A stretch of DNA of 21,808 bases from an uncultured Veillonella sp. (GCF_900545205.1 NZ_UQYC01000030.1:1-21808); one strand, 5' to 3'; counted from the first letter of the stretch, positions 1 to 7,096 are shown. Numbers and translations: made by a program. Notes: generated by a model from the letters alone, not told the origin.

Positions 1-107
1 TTTTCAATAATCGCATCCAAAACAGCATCAGAAATTTGGTCAGCTATTTTATCTGGATGGCCTTCAGTAACAGATTCAGAAGTAAAAAACATATGTTTTT
101 CAGCCAT
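1..107 (-). CDS. metK: S-adenosylmethionine synthetase, N-terminal part (runs off the window)
   Basis: Methionine adenosyltransferase makes S-adenosylmethionine from methionine and ATP in the cytoplasm. Only the first 35 residues lie in the window. They begin MAEKHMFFTSESVTEGHPDK, the hallmark N-terminus of MetK, with the family motif GHPDK (His17, Asp19) at the ATP/metal site, followed by a conserved IADQISDAVLDAI segment. The ATG at 107-105 follows a good AGGAGG ribosome binding site at about 117-112. The gene sits directly behind a SAM-I riboswitch and promoter (separate entries), so its product should repress its own transcription. It lies downstream of coaBC in the same orientation. Identification is firm from the N-terminus and the riboswitch together. 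Confidence 0.95.
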   Translation of the reverse strand, partial: MAEKHMFFTSESVTEGHPDKIADQISDAVLDAIIE

Positions 108-122
108 TTTATCCTCCTAATA

Positions 123-255
123 CGAAAAAAAGTCTCTCATGCACTCATGAGAGACCCTCCCATCTAACGACATTTGTCATAGGAATTAGCACCTTTTCCT
201 CTTGGAATGGTTGCTGTAGCTTCATAGGGCCTATCCCTCCACTACTCTTGATGAG
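123..255 (-). promoter_or_regulatory. SAM-I (S-box) riboswitch controlling metK
   Basis: Read on the minus strand, the leader carries the S-box core in order: ATCAAGAG, GGAGGGA, GGCCCTATGAAGC, CAGCAACC and GGTGCTAATTCC. Helix P1 forms from CTCATC (255-250) and GATGGG (164-159), with one G-U pair. P4 is the small GACA/TGTC hairpin near 177-168. Just 3' of the aptamer is a perfect terminator hairpin. A competing antiterminator can be drawn: ATGGGAG (163-157) with CTCTCAT (153-147), which excludes both P1 and the terminator. The established S-box logic is that SAM binding stabilises P1, frees the terminator arm and stops transcription. The target is metK, a standard S-box gene. Confidence 0.96.
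125..155 (-). terminator. Intrinsic terminator of the metK riboswitch
   Basis: A perfect 10-bp stem (arms 155-146 and 141-132, 4-nt loop) is followed on the minus strand by seven T residues (131-125). It is the OFF-state structure of the S-box leader and lies just before the metK ribosome binding site. Confidence 0.93.
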
Positions 256-265
256 TTACAGAAAT

Positions 266-294
266 ATTATAGTGTATTTACATTGATAAAGCAA
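266..294 (-). promoter_or_regulatory. Promoter of the metK leader
   Basis: On the minus strand a perfect -10 TATAAT (271-266) lies 17 bp after a -35-like TTGCTT (294-289). Transcription would start about 7 nt downstream, just before riboswitch helix P1 at 255, which is the expected geometry for an S-box leader. Confidence 0.75.
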
Positions 295-358
295 GTCATT
301 ATTACATATCTTTCTATCAATTACAAACTACAAACATAAGATTCTCTCATGTATGGTG

Positions 359-1552
359 TTATTTATTTTTTACTAATTCCACAACTTCTTTCATAATGTT
401 ATGAGCTAACTCAGATTTTTTCATATTAGGCATTTCTTTTGGATCTTTATTAGGATATAAGAAGTAGCCTTCATTTGTATCTACATTAAAACCAGCATTA
501 GACTTACTTACATCATTGGCTACAAGCATATCTAGATTTTTTCTAGCTACCTTATCTTGACCATACTCGATTACATGTTCTGTTTCTGCTGCAAACCCTA
601 CAAGAATTTGATGTTTCTTTTTAGCACCTAAACCTTGTAGGATATCTGGATTCTTAACAAGTTCTAATGTCATGGACTCCATTTTTTTGATTTTTTGCTC
701 TGCTTTATGAAGGACTCTAAAGTCAGATACTGCAGCGGCCATAACAACTACATCTACCTTATCGTATCGAGATTCAATAGCATGTTGCATAGACAAGGCG
801 GAATCAACAGGAACAAAATCTACGCCACTTGGTACAGCTAAAGATGTAGGAGCACTAACTAAAATAACATTAGCCCCCATCCGGGCTGCTTGTTCAGCAA
901 TGGCGTACCCCATTTTGCCGCTAGAACGATTCCCAATATAACGAACAGGATCGATGTTTTCTTGCGTACCACCAGCTGTAACAAGTACTGTGGTACCTTC
1001 AAGTTCATTAGATTTGCACATCTGCGATTCAAGCCATTCTACAATGGCTTCAGGCTCTGGTAGACGCCCTACACCTGTAACACCACAAGCAAGCCAACCT
1101 TCAGCCGGTTCCATAATATGGTACCCCAAAGCCTGTAATCCCTCTAAATTTCGTTGCGTAATAGGATTATTATACATTTCGGTATTCATAGCAGGACAAA
1201 GATATTTTGGCGCCGTAGTAGCCATTATTGTTGTCGTTAGCATATCATCTGCAATACCGGCATAGATTTTGCCAATCACATTTGCTGTAGCAGGTACAAC
1301 CACATATGCATCTGCCCATGTTGCTAGTGCAATATGCTCCACATCCCATTGGTGTACTTGTTCAAACATGTCGATAGCTACAGGATGTCCACTAATTTCA
1401 CCAAATGTAAGTGGTGAAGCTATATGAGTGGCGTTTTCAGTCATAACAACCTTTACTTCAGCACCCTTTTTACGAAGTCGGCTTACTACTTCAATTGCCT
1501 TATACGCTGCAATACCTGCAGATACAGCGACAATGATATGTTTTCCGCGCAT
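359..1552 (-). CDS. coaBC: Bifunctional phosphopantothenoylcysteine decarboxylase / phosphopantothenate-cysteine ligase
   Basis: This enzyme carries out two consecutive steps of coenzyme A synthesis: joining cysteine to 4'-phosphopantothenate (CoaB), then FMN-dependent decarboxylation to 4'-phosphopantetheine (CoaC). The 397-residue length is normal for the fused Dfp family. The N-terminal CoaC flavoprotein domain (about 1-175) shows the active-site His73 (VEHIALA), the PAMN motif with Asn123, and Cys156 in the ACGVTGVGRL flap. The C-terminal CoaB domain (about 186-395) shows VTAGGTQENIDPVRYIGN, the NRSSGKMG loop, MAAAVSDFR and KIKK (Lys289). The ATG at 1552 follows AAGGAG. It is the last gene of the yicC-remA-gmk-rpoZ-coaBC unit, separated from rpoZ by a strong hairpin. 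No clear terminator is visible after it; metK with its own promoter follows. Confidence 0.97.
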   Translation of the reverse strand: MRGKHIIVAVSAGIAAYKAIEVVSRLRKKGAEVKVVMTENATHIASPLTFGEISGHPVAIDMFEQVHQWDVEHIALATWADAYVVVPATANVIGKIYAGIADDMLTTTIMATTAPKYLCPAMNTEMYNNPITQRNLEGLQALGYHIMEPAEGWLACGVTGVGRLPEPEAIVEWLESQMCKSNELEGTTVLVTAGGTQENIDPVRYIGNRSSGKMGYAIAEQAARMGANVILVSAPTSLAVPSGVDFVPVDSALSMQHAIESRYDKVDVVVMAAAVSDFRVLHKAEQKIKKMESMTLELVKNPDILQGLGAKKKHQILVGFAAETEHVIEYGQDKVARKNLDMLVANDVSKSNAGFNVDTNEGYFLYPNKDPKEMPNMKKSELAHNIMKEVVELVKNK

Positions 1553-1566
1553 GTTCTTCTCCTTTT

Positions 1567-1597
1567 AAAAATTCCTTGTATCAAGGATACAAGGAAT
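1567..1597 (-). terminator. Strong hairpin between rpoZ and coaBC, possible attenuator
   Basis: A perfect 12-bp inverted repeat (1571-1582 and 1586-1597) with a 3-nt loop lies 9 nt after the rpoZ stop. On the minus strand it runs into about five T residues (1571-1567), then directly into the AAAAGGAG Shine-Dalgarno of coaBC. The stem is AT-rich and the T-tract short, so partial termination, transcript protection or RNA processing are all possible. Confidence 0.55.
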
Positions 1598-1606
1598 TGA
1601 TTAATC

Positions 1607-1822
1607 TTATTTAATGCCTTCTTTAGTGCGTTTATAAGTCACTTCACCTTCGGCAATTTCATAGAATGCCAAGGATACAGGCTTGTCAGTAGCATGTGTA
1701 GATTCAGCTAAGCATGGTTCACCATCTGTTAATTCACGAGCGCGTTTAGCTGCTAATGTTACCAAAGTATATTTGCTATCAACTTGACTTTCCAATTTTT
1801 TCAATGGAGGTTTTACCATCAT
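1607..1822 (-). CDS. rpoZ: DNA-directed RNA polymerase subunit omega
   Basis: Omega is the small subunit of RNA polymerase that helps beta-prime fold and assemble. The 71-residue product has the family core: MVKPPLKKLE at the N-terminus, YTLVTLAAKRAREL (the strongly conserved Rpb6/omega helix) and a basic/acidic tail. The reading frame stays open upstream to 1909, but that extension lies inside gmk and is not omega-like. The ATG at 1822 was chosen because AAGGAG lies about 10 nt before it. A second ATG follows at once (1819), so the first residue is uncertain by one codon. The Shine-Dalgarno lies in the last codons of gmk, with a 4-nt gap between the genes, which suggests translational coupling. 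Place and size match the gmk-rpoZ-coaBC order of Bacillus. Confidence 0.95.
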   Translation of the reverse strand: MMVKPPLKKLESQVDSKYTLVTLAAKRARELTDGEPCLAESTHATDKPVSLAFYEIAEGEVTYKRTKEGIK

Positions 1823-1826
1823 ACTA

Positions 1827-2456
1827 TCACTTCTCCTTAGACTCTTGATACTGTTTATAAATATATTGTATTTGTTCTTTATTACGACTAATCTTGCAAG
1901 CTTCTGCACGCAAAATTGACGCTACTCTTTCAGATGCATCTGCTAAATCATCATTTACAACGATATAGTCATAACGATGTGCTAATGCCAATTCAGAACA
2001 AGCTAGTGACAATCTCTTATCAATAACCTCTTTTGCATCAGTACCACGATTATGTAATCGTTCAGATAACTCAGTTAAAGACGGTGGCACTATATAAATA
2101 AATACAGCATCACTAAAACGTTCTTTTACTTGCATAGCACCTTGAATATCAATTTCTAACAGTACACTTTTACCTTCATCTAATAAATCCATTACATGTT
2201 GCTTCGGTGTACCGTAGTAATTATCATATACTTTTGCATATTCTAAAAATGCATCTTCACTTAATAGAGATTCAAACTCTTCTTTTGAGCGAAAGAAATA
2301 ATTGACCCCTTCCACTTCACCAACACGTGGTGCCCGTGTTGTCATAGAAACGGAATAAACTAGATTAGGCATTTCTTTTCGAATATTCGCACAAATCGTA
2401 CCTTTACCTGCGCCAGATGGCCCGGATATAACGATTAATAATCCTCTGTCTGACAT
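1827..2456 (-). CDS. gmk: Guanylate kinase
   Basis: Guanylate kinase phosphorylates GMP to GDP with ATP and is essential for GTP and dGTP supply. The 209-residue protein has the P-loop GPSGAGKGT at residues 12-20 and the GMP-binding SVSMTTRAPRVGEVEGVNYFF block around 35-55. The VLLEIDIQGAMQVKE stretch and the lid-region arginines (RLHNRGTD, KRL) are also present. Length is typical. The ATG at 2456 is preceded by TAGGAG. It sits 8 nt after remA and 4 nt before rpoZ, inside one transcription unit. Nothing is unusual in the sequence. Confidence 0.97.
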   Translation of the reverse strand: MSDRGLLIVISGPSGAGKGTICANIRKEMPNLVYSVSMTTRAPRVGEVEGVNYFFRSKEEFESLLSEDAFLEYAKVYDNYYGTPKQHVMDLLDEGKSVLLEIDIQGAMQVKERFSDAVFIYIVPPSLTELSERLHNRGTDAKEVIDKRLSLACSELALAHRYDYIVVNDDLADASERVASILRAEACKISRNKEQIQYIYKQYQESKEK

Positions 2457-2464
2457 ATGTACTC

Positions 2465-2734
2465 CTATGATTCTACTGTATCTTCGTCTACATCATATTG
2501 CACAAGTCGATGTGCTACGGTTTCTGGTTGAATTGCAGATAATACAATTTGACCACTATCCATAACTAATACAGCACGAGTCTTACGACCATATGTAGCA
2601 TCAATGAGTAGGCCCTTATCACGTGCATCTTGAACCATACGTTTAATTGGTGCAGATTCAGGACTAATGATAGCCATAACACGGTTAGCAGATACCATAT
2701 TACCAAAGCCTATATTCAGTAATTGAATACTCAT
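2465..2734 (-). CDS. remA: RemA/DUF370 family DNA-binding regulator
   Basis: The 89-residue protein is a clear member of the RemA (YlzA, DUF370) family: INIGFGN-like start, SANR, ISPESAPIKRMVQDARDKG, LIDATYGRKTRAV and LSAIQPETVA. In Bacillus subtilis RemA activates extracellular-matrix and osmoprotection genes. It forms ring oligomers that bind DNA through basic residues, notably Arg18 and positions 50-51. Here Arg18 and Arg50 are kept and position 51 is Lys, so DNA binding should be retained. The start ATG (2734) follows AGGAGG with 7-nt spacing. It lies between yicC and gmk, the same place as in Bacillus. Its targets in this organism cannot be read from the window. Confidence 0.92.
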   Translation of the reverse strand: MSIQLLNIGFGNMVSANRVMAIISPESAPIKRMVQDARDKGLLIDATYGRKTRAVLVMDSGQIVLSAIQPETVAHRLVQYDVDEDTVES

Positions 2735-2748
2735 TCATAGACCTCCTA

Positions 2749-3630
2749 TTACTCTACATTCTGTACTTGTTCTCTAATTTTTTCTAACTCACATTTAAGT
2801 TGAACCACAAACTCTGTAATACTTGAATCCATAGCTTTGGAACCAATTGTATTCACTTCACGATTCATTTCTTGCAAAATAAAATCCACCTTACGACCGA
2901 TGGAATTCTCATCTACAAGTGTGTTTTTTAATTGTACCACATGTGAGGTGAATCGGACAATCTCTTCCGTAATATCAGTCTTATCAGCCAGTAAAGCTAT
3001 TTCCTGCAAAAAACGATCTTCACTTATACTCGCTTCCAAAGAAACTAAGTACTCTTGAATTTTACCTTTTATATGCTCGCGATACGCTTCTACGGCTCCC
3101 GCCTTATTCTCATCAATATGTTTGATGACATTTTCTAAGGTAGAGATACGTGATAATAAATCTTGTTCAATATGTTTACCTTCTACCGTACGCATTGCTA
3201 TTAGAGCATCTAATGCTTGAGTTGTAGATTCTTTTACTATTTCTGAAAGCACATCTTCTGCAATCGGTGTATCTTGTTGTTGAATCCATTCATTAGAAAT
3301 AGAGTTGACCGCTTGCAAAGGAACCTTTTTAGGGTCATCATAAAACTCTTCTTGAACAAGTAATTCTTGTATCTGCTTTCTCAACACACTATTTATTGTA
3401 AAGGTCTTAGGTCTCTCTCCCGCATCCTGAATAGAAACAGATACTTCGACCTTACCGCGGATAATTCGATCTTGTACTAATCCGCGAATAATGGTTTCAA
3501 AAGGGTTTATTTGCTTTGGACTACGTATAAATAAATCAAGAAATCGCGCATTTACGGACTTTATTTCTACCGTGCAGGTAATGCCATCTTTGGTTGCCGT
3601 GCCAGAACCAAAACCGGTCATACTTTTCAT
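2749..3630 (-). CDS. yicC: YicC/YloC family endoribonuclease
   Basis: YicC/YloC proteins are reported endoribonucleases that cut structured RNA; YloC is the Bacillus member. The 293-residue protein has the invariant start MKSMTGFG, the N-terminal YicC domain with SVNARFLDLFIR (about 25-36) and the C-terminal DUF1732 region. The latter has RFLQEIALLADKTDITEE, then GRKVDFILQEMNREVNTIGSKA and a final helix rich in Glu and Lys. Length fits the family. The ATG (3630) follows AAGGAGG with 7-nt spacing. It is the first gene of its unit, divergent from rqcH across 127 bp. The family is certain; the cellular RNA targets are not known from sequence. Confidence 0.93.
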   Translation of the reverse strand: MKSMTGFGSGTATKDGITCTVEIKSVNARFLDLFIRSPKQINPFETIIRGLVQDRIIRGKVEVSVSIQDAGERPKTFTINSVLRKQIQELLVQEEFYDDPKKVPLQAVNSISNEWIQQQDTPIAEDVLSEIVKESTTQALDALIAMRTVEGKHIEQDLLSRISTLENVIKHIDENKAGAVEAYREHIKGKIQEYLVSLEASISEDRFLQEIALLADKTDITEEIVRFTSHVVQLKNTLVDENSIGRKVDFILQEMNREVNTIGSKAMDSSITEFVVQLKCELEKIREQVQNVE

Positions 3631-3669
3631 GTGATATCCTCCTTAGCAGTTTTTATTATTGTACCACGA

Positions 3670-3675
3670 ATTATA
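3670..3675 (-). promoter_or_regulatory. Possible -10 box for the yicC-remA-gmk-rpoZ unit
   Basis: A perfect TATAAT lies on the minus strand 40 nt before the yicC start. The candidate -35 (TTCTTA, 18 bp upstream) is poor, so the call rests on the -10 and on being the only space ahead of the unit. Confidence 0.4.
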
Positions 3676-3704
3676 CATTCCGTGTTTAAATACTAAGAAT
3701 TATA

Positions 3705-3732
3705 TGTACATTATGTTATACTAAACTATACT
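3705..3732 (+). promoter_or_regulatory. Possible rqcH promoter
   Basis: TGTACA (3705-3710) is followed after 16 bp by TATACT (3727-3732), 25 nt before the rqcH ATG. A second TATACT at 3717-3722 has a weaker -35. Either could serve. Confidence 0.35.
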
Positions 3733-3757
3733 TCTAAATAAAATTGAAAGGAGTACT

Positions 3758-5473
3758 ATGAATTTAGACGGACTTACCATGTCTGTTCTCGCTAAAGAAT
3801 TAAACGAGCGTTTACAAACAGGTCAAATACAAAAATTATATCAAATAGATAAAACTACATTACTATTTAAAATTCGAGCCCTTAACGAAGATCAAAACTT
3901 GATTGTTACCGTTGGTGCAACCCCTGCAATGTATCTTAGCAAACCGCTACAGGATTTACCAAAAGAACCAAGTTCACTATGTATGTTTCTTCGCAAACAT
4001 ATTGAAGGTAGCCGCATTGTAAAGGTGGAACAAATTAATGGTGACCGAATCATGTGCATCCAAACGGATAAGCTTGAAATGGATGGGTCTATTACAAGTA
4101 CATTTATCTATGTAGAATTAATGGGCAAATATTCAAACTGTATTTTTGTACAAGATGGAGTCATTTTAGAATCTTTAATTCACGTATCCCCTTTAATGAA
4201 TCGTGAACGGTCTATTAGCCCTAAGCTTGACTATGAATTACCACCAAATGCTAATCGAGTAAGTTTAATGGACTTCGATTATGAAGAAATAAAAAATCTA
4301 CTCACATCCTTTGGTAATGGTAATGTACAACAATCTATACGGGCTATCTTTAACGGTTTCGGTAAACCTTTATTAGATGAAGTATTATGGACTTCCAATC
4401 TAAATGGTGATGAATCTATAACTGATTTAAGTCCAGATCAAATAGATACATTGGCTAAATCATTATATGAGCTAAAATCAAAACTTCAAGACAGCCATGG
4501 CTTGCTTACTTTAATCAATGATAATAATAAAAAAGCTCACGCCACCTTTACGTTACACAATTACAAGGTACTAAAAGAATACAGTACGATTTCTGAAGCT
4601 CTAGAAGAATCGATTCACAATACAAAATCTATTCACACTGCTGATAAGGAACTAGAAAAGATTTTAACAGCAGCCATCAAAAAAGAAGAAATACGTCATC
4701 AAAAGATCAAAGATGAATTAGATGATACTAATAAAATGGATACCTATAAACTGTATGGTGATATCTTAATGATCAATGCTCACTTACAAGTACAGTATGA
4801 ACCTTCTATTCAATTACCAAATCTTCTTTCTGAAGATGGAGAGTTATTAACAATCCCTCTAAAGCCAAATCTTACGATTGTAGAAAACGGTCAATGGTAT
4901 TATAAGCTCTATACAAAATTAAAAAATCGTATGGTCAGCGGTGAATATCAACTGAATGCAAGTACTACAAAACTTGAATATCTCAAATCGATTTTATATA
5001 GTATTTCATTAGCCACTACCCGTGAAAGCTTAGAAGAAATTCGAAAAGAATGTATGGATGCGGGCATTATAAAGAAATCCAAAAAGCCACTATCATATAA
5101 GCTAGGGAAATCCAATTACATTCATTTAACCATTGATGAAGGCGAAATATTTATAGGTCGAAACAATCAACAAAACGAATATTTAACTCATCGATTTGCA
5201 AAACCAACCGATATTTGGTTCCATACACAAGATATTCAAGGTTCCCACCTCATATTAAGACTTAATGCAGAACCTGATGATATGATTTTATCTAAGGTTG
5301 CTCAATATGCAGCATATTTTAGTAAGGCTCGTGAAACTAGTAAGGTACCTGTAGACTACACATATATTAAAAATATCAAAAAACCACCTGGGTCTCCTCT
5401 TGGATTTGTTATTTTTAATACTCATCAAACAATGATTGTAGAGCCTAAAAAACCTGATAATTATACTGAATAA
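3758..5473 (+). CDS. rqcH: Rqc2/RqcH homologue, NFACT ribosome quality control protein
   Basis: RqcH binds 50S subunits obstructed by peptidyl-tRNA and recruits tRNA-Ala to add C-terminal alanine tails, marking stalled chains for proteolysis. Older annotations call it fibronectin-binding protein. The 571-residue protein has the NFACT-N domain from residue 1 (MNLDGLTMSVLAKEL), with the functionally required Asp-Arg pair at 96-97 (NGDR). Helix-hairpin-helix and coiled-coil regions follow (about 180-400, with a long charged helix near 290-335). The C-terminal NFACT-R domain (about 445-560) has FIGRNNQQNEYLTHRFA and DIWFHTQDIQGSH. The ATG follows AAAGGAG. It is a single-gene unit, divergent from yicC, ending at a bidirectional terminator. 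Confidence 0.94.
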   Translation: MNLDGLTMSVLAKELNERLQTGQIQKLYQIDKTTLLFKIRALNEDQNLIVTVGATPAMYLSKPLQDLPKEPSSLCMFLRKHIEGSRIVKVEQINGDRIMCIQTDKLEMDGSITSTFIYVELMGKYSNCIFVQDGVILESLIHVSPLMNRERSISPKLDYELPPNANRVSLMDFDYEEIKNLLTSFGNGNVQQSIRAIFNGFGKPLLDEVLWTSNLNGDESITDLSPDQIDTLAKSLYELKSKLQDSHGLLTLINDNNKKAHATFTLHNYKVLKEYSTISEALEESIHNTKSIHTADKELEKILTAAIKKEEIRHQKIKDELDDTNKMDTYKLYGDILMINAHLQVQYEPSIQLPNLLSEDGELLTIPLKPNLTIVENGQWYYKLYTKLKNRMVSGEYQLNASTTKLEYLKSILYSISLATTRESLEEIRKECMDAGIIKKSKKPLSYKLGKSNYIHLTIDEGEIFIGRNNQQNEYLTHRFAKPTDIWFHTQDIQGSHLILRLNAEPDDMILSKVAQYAAYFSKARETSKVPVDYTYIKNIKKPPGSPLGFVIFNTHQTMIVEPKKPDNYTE

Positions 5474-5508
5474 AAAAAGAAGCGAAGGAAATCCTTCGCT
5501 TCTTTTTT
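5474..5508. terminator. Bidirectional intrinsic terminator between rqcH and the coiled-coil gene
   Basis: A GC-containing 10-bp stem (5479-5488 and 5493-5502, 4-nt loop) has A-runs on the left and T-runs on the right. It therefore works as a terminator for rqcH on the plus strand and for rsmD-coaD-coiled-coil on the minus strand. Confidence 0.93.
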
Positions 5509-5515
5509 ATTTATA

Positions 5516-5983
5516 TTATTGGTTTTCTTCTGTACGTTGTTCAGTTTGTTTCAAACTTTCACGATTTTGACGTAAGCTTTCCAATGTTTTCTCTAAGTTG
5601 TTTTCCACATATTTAAGAACATCACCAGCATATTGAATAGAGCTAGATTTCAATTCTTCAGAGGATTGGTTAGCTGCATTGATAATTTGATTGGCTTGTT
5701 CTTGCGCTTGTTTAACAAGTTCGCTTTCAGCAGTTAATTTAGCAATGTAATCTTTTGCTTGATCAATTAAAGTTTCAGCTTGACGTTGAGCATCAGCTAA
5801 TACTTTATCTTTATCAGCTACAATACGACGAGACTCTTCAAGTTCCAATGGTAAGGACTCTTGAATAGAATCAATAATACGCATAATTTCGTCTTCCTCA
5901 ACCATACGTTTAGTAGTCATAGGAATACGGCTGCTAGATTCAATAAGAACCTCTAAATCTTCTAATAATTTTTCTGTTTTCAT
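5516..5983 (-). CDS. Conserved coiled-coil protein of unknown function next to coaD
   Basis: The 155-residue protein has no signal peptide or membrane segment. A short N-terminal region (KTEKLLEDLEVLIESSSRIP, then MVEEDEIMRIIDSIQESLP) is followed by a nearly unbroken helix from about residue 45 to the end. That helix is rich in Glu, Gln, Ala and Lys with heptad-like spacing (ADAQRQAETLIDQAKDYIAKL). Such proteins are often labelled ATPase, ATP synthase subunit B-like or DivIVA-like because of the helix alone; I do not accept an ATPase role. The frame opens at a GTG (5992), but the start chosen is the ATG at 5983 because AGGGG lies 8 nt before it. It is the last gene of rsmD-coaD-x, so it is probably co-transcribed with them. 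Function is not established. Confidence 0.8.
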   Translation of the reverse strand: MKTEKLLEDLEVLIESSSRIPMTTKRMVEEDEIMRIIDSIQESLPLELEESRRIVADKDKVLADAQRQAETLIDQAKDYIAKLTAESELVKQAQEQANQIINAANQSSEELKSSSIQYAGDVLKYVENNLEKTLESLRQNRESLKQTEQRTEENQ

Positions 5984-5994
5984 ACAATTCACCC

Positions 5995-6486
5995 CTATTT
6001 ATTATGGACCGTATTAAAGCGTTCTTCAAGTTTTTCCTTAACATCATCCGGAACTAACCCATCTAGCTTACCGCCAAATTTTGCAAGTTCACGAATACCT
6101 GTGGAGCTGACGAAAGAGTATTTATTATTAGTCATAATAAATACAGTTTCAATATCATCATCCAAATATTTTGCAAACAAAGCACGTTGAAATTCATATT
6201 CAAAGTCGCTTAACGCGCGCAAACCACGAATGATTATAGTAGCATTCTTAGATTTAACATATTCGTTAAGCAAACCGCCTGTACAATCAATCTCAACATT
6301 AGGAATATGTTTGACAGAATTTCGAATCATCTCAACCCGTTCTTCCATGGTAAACAAGGAATTTTTATTCGGATTAGAGCTAACAGCAATGATTAATTTA
6401 TCAACTAATCGACTGCCGCGTTCAAAAATATCAACATGTCCATTTGTAACTGGGTCAAAACTACCCGGACACACACCTATACGCAC
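5995..6486 (-). CDS. coaD: Phosphopantetheine adenylyltransferase
   Basis: CoaD transfers AMP from ATP to 4'-phosphopantetheine, giving dephospho-CoA, the penultimate step of coenzyme A synthesis. The 163-residue protein has the nucleotidyltransferase signature TNGH at 14-17, within GSFDPVTNGHVDIFERG. It also has the RGLRALSDFEYE substrate-binding block (87-98) and SFVSSTGIRELA (124-135, the ISSTxxR-like motif). The start codon is GTG (6486-6484), supported by AAGGAG 8 nt upstream inside the end of rsmD; no better ATG exists. The gap to rsmD is 4 nt. With coaBC elsewhere in the window, two of the five CoA steps are encoded here, in separate transcription units. Confidence 0.96.
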   Translation of the reverse strand: MRIGVCPGSFDPVTNGHVDIFERGSRLVDKLIIAVSSNPNKNSLFTMEERVEMIRNSVKHIPNVEIDCTGGLLNEYVKSKNATIIIRGLRALSDFEYEFQRALFAKYLDDDIETVFIMTNNKYSFVSSTGIRELAKFGGKLDGLVPDDVKEKLEERFNTVHNK

Positions 6487-6490
6487 AGGT

Positions 6491-7042
6491 TTAGCTCCTT
6501 TCAGCTGTGTTTACAAAATAGGAAACCATCGTATAACCAAATTTCTGTTCTTTTATACATTCCCATGATTCAGGCAAGGTAAATGCCTCGTCCTTATGGT
6601 GTTCTAATAGTAAAACACCGTCAGGCTTTAATAAATCATAGGTCACAACCAAATCTATGGTGTCTTGTATAAATCCATTTTCATATGGTGGATCAGAAAA
6701 AATATAATCGAACTGTTGTCCCATTATATAGTTTTTTAATTGTGAAAGTTTCCTCGGAATGATTTCTAACCGATCTTCCACATGACAGTGTTTTGCATTC
6801 TCTAAAATCAATTTTCCTGTTTTAAAGTCTACCGCTACTGCATGTGCTGCACCACGACTTAAGGCTTCAATAGCTACTGCACCTGTACCAGAAAATATAT
6901 CTAATACATGAGTACCAAATATACCTCTATTAGATAATACATTAAACACACTTTCACGAACTCGATCAAGTGTAGGTCTAGTATCTACCCCTTTAGGTGC
7001 TTTTATAGTATGTCCCTTTGCAGTTCCGCCAATAATTCGCAT
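6491..7042 (-). CDS. rsmD: 16S rRNA (guanine966-N2)-methyltransferase
   Basis: RsmD methylates the exocyclic amine of G966 in 16S rRNA within small-subunit particles, using S-adenosylmethionine. The 183-residue product has the N-terminal RIIGGTAKG and RPTLDRVRESVFNVL segments. The SAM-binding motif DIFSGTGAVAIEALSRGA starts at about residue 48, and the catalytic motif IV is DPPY (117-120). Length is typical. The ATG (7042) follows a modest GAGGG site. It starts the rsmD-coaD-coiled-coil unit; the rsmD-coaD pair is common in Firmicutes and Actinobacteria. Confidence 0.95.
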   Translation of the reverse strand: MRIIGGTAKGHTIKAPKGVDTRPTLDRVRESVFNVLSNRGIFGTHVLDIFSGTGAVAIEALSRGAAHAVAVDFKTGKLILENAKHCHVEDRLEIIPRKLSQLKNYIMGQQFDYIFSDPPYENGFIQDTIDLVVTYDLLKPDGVLLLEHHKDEAFTLPESWECIKEQKFGYTMVSYFVNTAERS

Positions 7043-7056
7043 ACAACCCTCACAAG

Positions 7057-7075
7057 ATTATACTCATTAATTATA
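7057..7075 (-). promoter_or_regulatory. Possible rsmD promoter region
   Basis: Two perfect TATAAT sequences occur on the minus strand (7075-7070 and 7062-7057), 15-33 nt before the rsmD start. Neither has a good -35 at 16-18 bp. The local AT-richness weakens the call. Confidence 0.35.
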
Positions 7076-7096
7076 GTATATAAATAACCAAATTAA

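Noticed and set aside
303..358. Terminator after coaBC
   Set aside because: I could not find a hairpin with a T-run here; coaBC transcripts may read into the metK leader.
1000..1040. Internal start giving a separate CoaB from coaBC
   Set aside because: An in-frame ATG occurs near the domain junction (Met178), but I see no Shine-Dalgarno before it, in contrast to the ispH::rpsA junction.
954..1265. Plus-strand open frame opposite coaBC
   Set aside because: It is the antisense shadow of a well-conserved gene, with no ribosome site and no recognisable protein family.
1823..1909. N-terminal extension of rpoZ into gmk
   Set aside because: The extra residues overlap gmk and do not resemble omega; a good Shine-Dalgarno supports the start at 1822.
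3664..3684. Imperfect CACGAAT/ATTCCGTG dyad overlapping the yicC -10 box as an operator
   Set aside because: The arms need an extra unpaired base, the sequence is AT-rich, and no second copy was noticed in the window.
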